DNA of 64,000 nucleotides from Siphonodentalium dalli (Eukaryota; Mollusca; Scaphopoda; Gadilida; Siphonodentaliidae): positions 128,867,917 to 128,931,916 of the forward strand of contig CP136066.1 in NCBI GenBank assembly GCA_032622095.1, given 5' to 3'. The number at the start of each line of letters is the position of its first letter. Position 1 is the stretch's first letter. A program made the position numbers and the translations under genes. The notes beneath the pieces were generated by a model. The model saw nothing but the letters and a program-made list of their open reading frames with translations. It searched no databases and was not told where the DNA came from. This document shows, piece after piece, positions 61,393 to 64,000 of this stretch.

Positions 61393-62022
61393 ATTTATGA
61401 ATTTGCCGGTTACTCGTTCAAACCGACTAATGTGATATACCGTACTGGCTATTATCTTTGTAAATAAAGGTGCCTAAAGTAGTCTAAATATCAAAATTGA
61501 TGGACATAACTCTGAAATATATCATCATCTGAAGTTAAGAAATTAATATATTAATATATATTAACTTAACACAAATTTAATACCCGGGCCAACTCGGCCA
61601 TGAAAGCTGGGCCAGCTCGCCCCAAAAAGTGCCTGGACCGAGATGGCCCTGGGACGAGCTGGCCCGGATCCGTTGTATGATACCCTGCTTTCATTTGCTC
61701 TCTCATGAGATACATTAGAGAGAATTCACACATCTCTGATCAAAAGTTTCTCTTATACTCTGCATGCAATCTTCCATGCATAATTCAAGGGTTTGTGGAC
61801 TCTTATAGGAATATCTATTCAATTTTGCCAAATATTTAAATTTTATTTGATTTTGTCCATTTTGGATGTCATTTTGATTTTCCATGACTGGTGATCAATT
61901 GGAATTGTGTACTGATTCGAATAACGATAAAACCAATTCTTTACAAATTTTGTCTAGGTCAAACCCTATGCTCACTGGACTATAAGCTCATAATAAATAT
62001 TATTTTTTTTTTTCTTCTTTAG

Positions 62023-62185
62023 AAAATAACGCGGCATTCTGTGGTAATGGTTTAGTAGAAGAGCCCGATGAGGAATGTGACTGTGGGTATGCGGAGGATT
62101 GTATAAGAAGGAATGATAAATGTTGTTTTCCAAAAAGTTCTACTGAAGGAGATGAATGTACACTGAGACCCAACGCTGACTGCAG
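62023..62185 (+). CDS. ADAM10: ADAM10-like metalloprotease, internal exon (start of disintegrin domain)
   Basis: After a long pyrimidine tract and AG, the exon completes a lysine codon and encodes FCGNGLVEEPDEECDCGYAEDC, then DKCCFPKSSTEGDECTLRPNADC. This is the first half of the disintegrin-like domain: CGNGxVExxEECDCG is the family signature, and the paired CC and later cysteines are in the expected order. It ends in phase 2 at TGCAG|GTAAAC. ADAM10-type disintegrin domains continue with SPSQGPCC, so at least one more disintegrin exon plus the cysteine-rich, membrane and cytoplasmic exons must lie beyond the right edge. Confidence 0.95.
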
Positions 62186-62436
62186 GTAAACACTTCTTTA
62201 TGCACTGAGGTGTTGAAAGTTGTACAAGTACAAGGGCTACAGATAACCCTTGATTCCATTCGTAATTAGAACACCATACACTCAACACAACCTTAGTGTA
62301 TATGAAACTCAATTCAAGTCTAATAAGAACATCTCCAACAAATTACACACATTTTATTATGGTGTGAGAATTTTGAAGGACGCTACTATAATAAACTTTC
62401 CCTGGCTAACCTTATTTATTTAACCCTTATTCCAAC

Positions 62437-62525
62437 GTATCGTCTTTTGATGTCTTTTGTTGTAGCGTCCGTATCGTCTTTTGACGTCTTTTGTTGTAGC
62501 GTCCGTATCATCTTTTGACGTCCTT
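62437..62525 (+). repeat. 34-bp tandem repeat
   Basis: CGTCTTTTGA(T/C)GTCTTTTG ... GTAGCGTCCGTAT repeats about 2.5 times from 62441. Confidence 0.85.
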
Positions 62526-63020
62526 AATTTTTGCGTTTTCAACACTCAGATTTGAGACTCGAATAAATAGTAATAATGATGATTTACATTGATTGTGTTT
62601 TGTTCTGCTGGTGGTTAAGATCATGAAGGGCACATATTAAATCCTTTCTTCCTTTGCTAGGCTTTAGATTTGCAAAATGTTTACTTAGAATACTGTTTTG
62701 GCCGACAAAATGAAAACAAACGAAATAGAAACACGTGGTTTCGACGAAAACGAAAGTTGTTGTCAGAGACGCTTCCTTGTTGATTGCGTTATGCGTGGCC
62801 GCGAGGGTAATCTATGTAAAATTTGACAACTTGAAATTGATATTTATATTGGATTATGTATTATTTCTTAAGTGGTGATTTTATATTTCCAAATAGTGCA
62901 ATATGAACATTTTCCCCAGCCGTAATTAAATCGGCCACAGCTAAGCAAAATATCAGCGTGACAGTTGCGGAACTGGCCATTGGGATGTTTTTCCTGTCGA
63001 GTTCCATTATGATTGTCACT
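62526..63020 (+). repeat. Repeat family C tail copy
   Basis: TTTGAGACTCGAATAAATAG ... ATGAAAACAAACGAAATAGA parallels 24967-25445. A partial third copy (ACAAAACGAAAAAAACGAAA) lies at 63090-63240. Confidence 0.8.
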
Positions 63021-63240
63021 TCACCCGTGAATTTTTGTTTTTTATAATAATATTTTTTTTAATGGACTAACATCATAATGCAGGCACGTATTTTCCACCT
63101 TGCCTTCCTAAATATTAAAAAATGTTGACATAGAGTATGTTCTCAGTCTCGTATTGGCTGACAAAACGAAAAAAACGAAACAGAAACACGTGGTTCACTG
63201 GTAGCCAATTTTCGACGAAGACGAAATTTGATCAATATTT

Positions 63241-64000
63241 AATGTAGGTGAACTTCTCCACAAACCAAATGTTGGGAAACATATTCATTTAGTGTCACAA
63301 TTGTTGTTTAATTTGAGAACTCGAACATTGCAATTCCAAATTGATGACTCAAAGTGGATCTTTCTGCTTTTATTGCACAAATTTACTCTGCGAAATCAGG
63401 TTATGTCGGAGCATCGGAATATTATTTCCGGTTGTAATGTAACTACGGACGCGGCCGTTGTTGTGCTATCGGCGGGATTCTGAACACATAATTTAAACTT
63501 TTAAAAATATATTATCTACAAATTTAGTATAATAAATTGATGAGATATTACTTTTATATATCCATCTGTTCAAGATTTCAAATATACCGCGCAAAAGACC
63601 ATCGACCCTGATCGATCGAGAAAGAAATCAATAAAAAAAAGTCAATATCTCCTGGTTTGGCATCAAGTCAGCCCAATGCGTGTGCTTCTAAATAAAGGCG
63701 AGTTTACAGTTGACATGCAGATATCTCAAATTCATCTTGGGAAACTTCTTTGCGTGTATGCATATATAATTACCGAGTATAAAGTAATAAGGTACTTATA
63801 TCAACGCAATGTCGATAAGACAAAGAATATCCCAAGCGACACATTCGAGCACCTGCTGGCGACGTCTCAAGTTAGCCCACTGCCATTTCGAACAATTCGC
63901 GCTCGTTTTCTGTCATCTAATTAGCATCAATGGGGAAACTCCACCCCTAAACTTGAGCCAATGAAATCAGTTCAAACTTCTAATCATTGATGTCATTGGT
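63241..64000. other. Intron sequence after the disintegrin exon, nothing recognised
   Basis: ORFs of 63 and 82 codons (63292-63483, 63676-63924) show no recognisable domain and no splice support. Confidence 0.45.

Larger units (their letters stand above)
56150..61671. mobile_element. MULE-like element with GGGCCAGCTCG arrays
   Basis: Inverted ends of about 39 bases (GGAAACGGGCCAGCTCGTCC and, in reverse, GGATCCGGGCCAGCTCGTCC) are flanked by the exact 9-bp repeat GTTGTATGA (56141-56149 and 61672-61680). A 9-bp duplication points to the Mutator superfamily. GGCCAGCTCG / GGGCCGAG recur at both ends. The middle is a pile of other repeats and a second MULE. No transposase of its own was seen. Confidence 0.88.

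Noticed and set aside
2463-62185. ADAM17 as the identity of the host gene
   Set aside because: [21 protein letters not shown] and ECDCGY fit ADAM10; ADAM17 has THELGHNFGAEHD and ECDPG in these places.

Overview
This window is eukaryotic and looks like a marine invertebrate, possibly a mollusc or other lophotrochozoan (low confidence). It is AT-rich, has GT-AG introns, and is packed with transposons. No bacterial-style gene, rRNA, tRNA or CRISPR array was seen. The one host gene I can support is an ADAM10/Kuzbanian-like membrane metalloprotease on the + strand. It enters from the left and leaves on the right. Five internal exons are visible (2463-2621, 6472-6664, 26544-26716, 38943-39141, 62023-62185). 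They run from the start of the catalytic domain, through the zinc motif and Met-turn, into the disintegrin domain. All four exon-exon joins are in frame. The signal peptide, most of the prodomain, the rest of the disintegrin/cysteine-rich region, the membrane segment and the tail must lie outside.

The introns (3.8, 19.9, 12.2 and 22.9 kb) are mosaics of mobile elements. Layout: 1-2462 upstream intron with a tandem-unit repeat; 2626-5466 a DNA transposon sitting inside the splice donor of the first exon; 6677 onward a Tc1/mariner-like end just after the second donor; 11.3-11.8 kb the right end of another TWA-target element; 12307-12938 a Helitron-like element; 13-16.6 kb tandem-unit repeats; 16641-24692 an 8-kb element containing a nested one (20894-24312); 27441-27547 a broken copy of part of the third exon; 28804-31524 a hAT-like element; 33635-36256 a TA-flanked element; 39-41.6 kb repeats; 43227-46265 a TWA element with a piggyBac-like insert; 48140-51283 a hAT deletion derivative with a second hAT inside; 53509-54827 another hAT; 54839-56059 a head-to-tail Helitron dimer; 56150-61671 a MULE-like element holding a second MULE with a FLYWCH/transposase pseudogene.

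Two patterns stand out. First, at least eight unrelated-looking DNA transposons each carry a private, often palindromic short motif (for example ATCGGTACCGAT, CCGACGTCGG, TACCGCGGTA) reiterated in their subterminal regions. Four of them also share a terminal core (TNTCAAA after GGRN) and a TWA target. Second, every copy of the dispersed repeats built from about 150-165 bp internal tandem units has the same orientation relative to the gene. Nothing here encodes an obviously complete transposase, so most elements were probably mobilised in trans.
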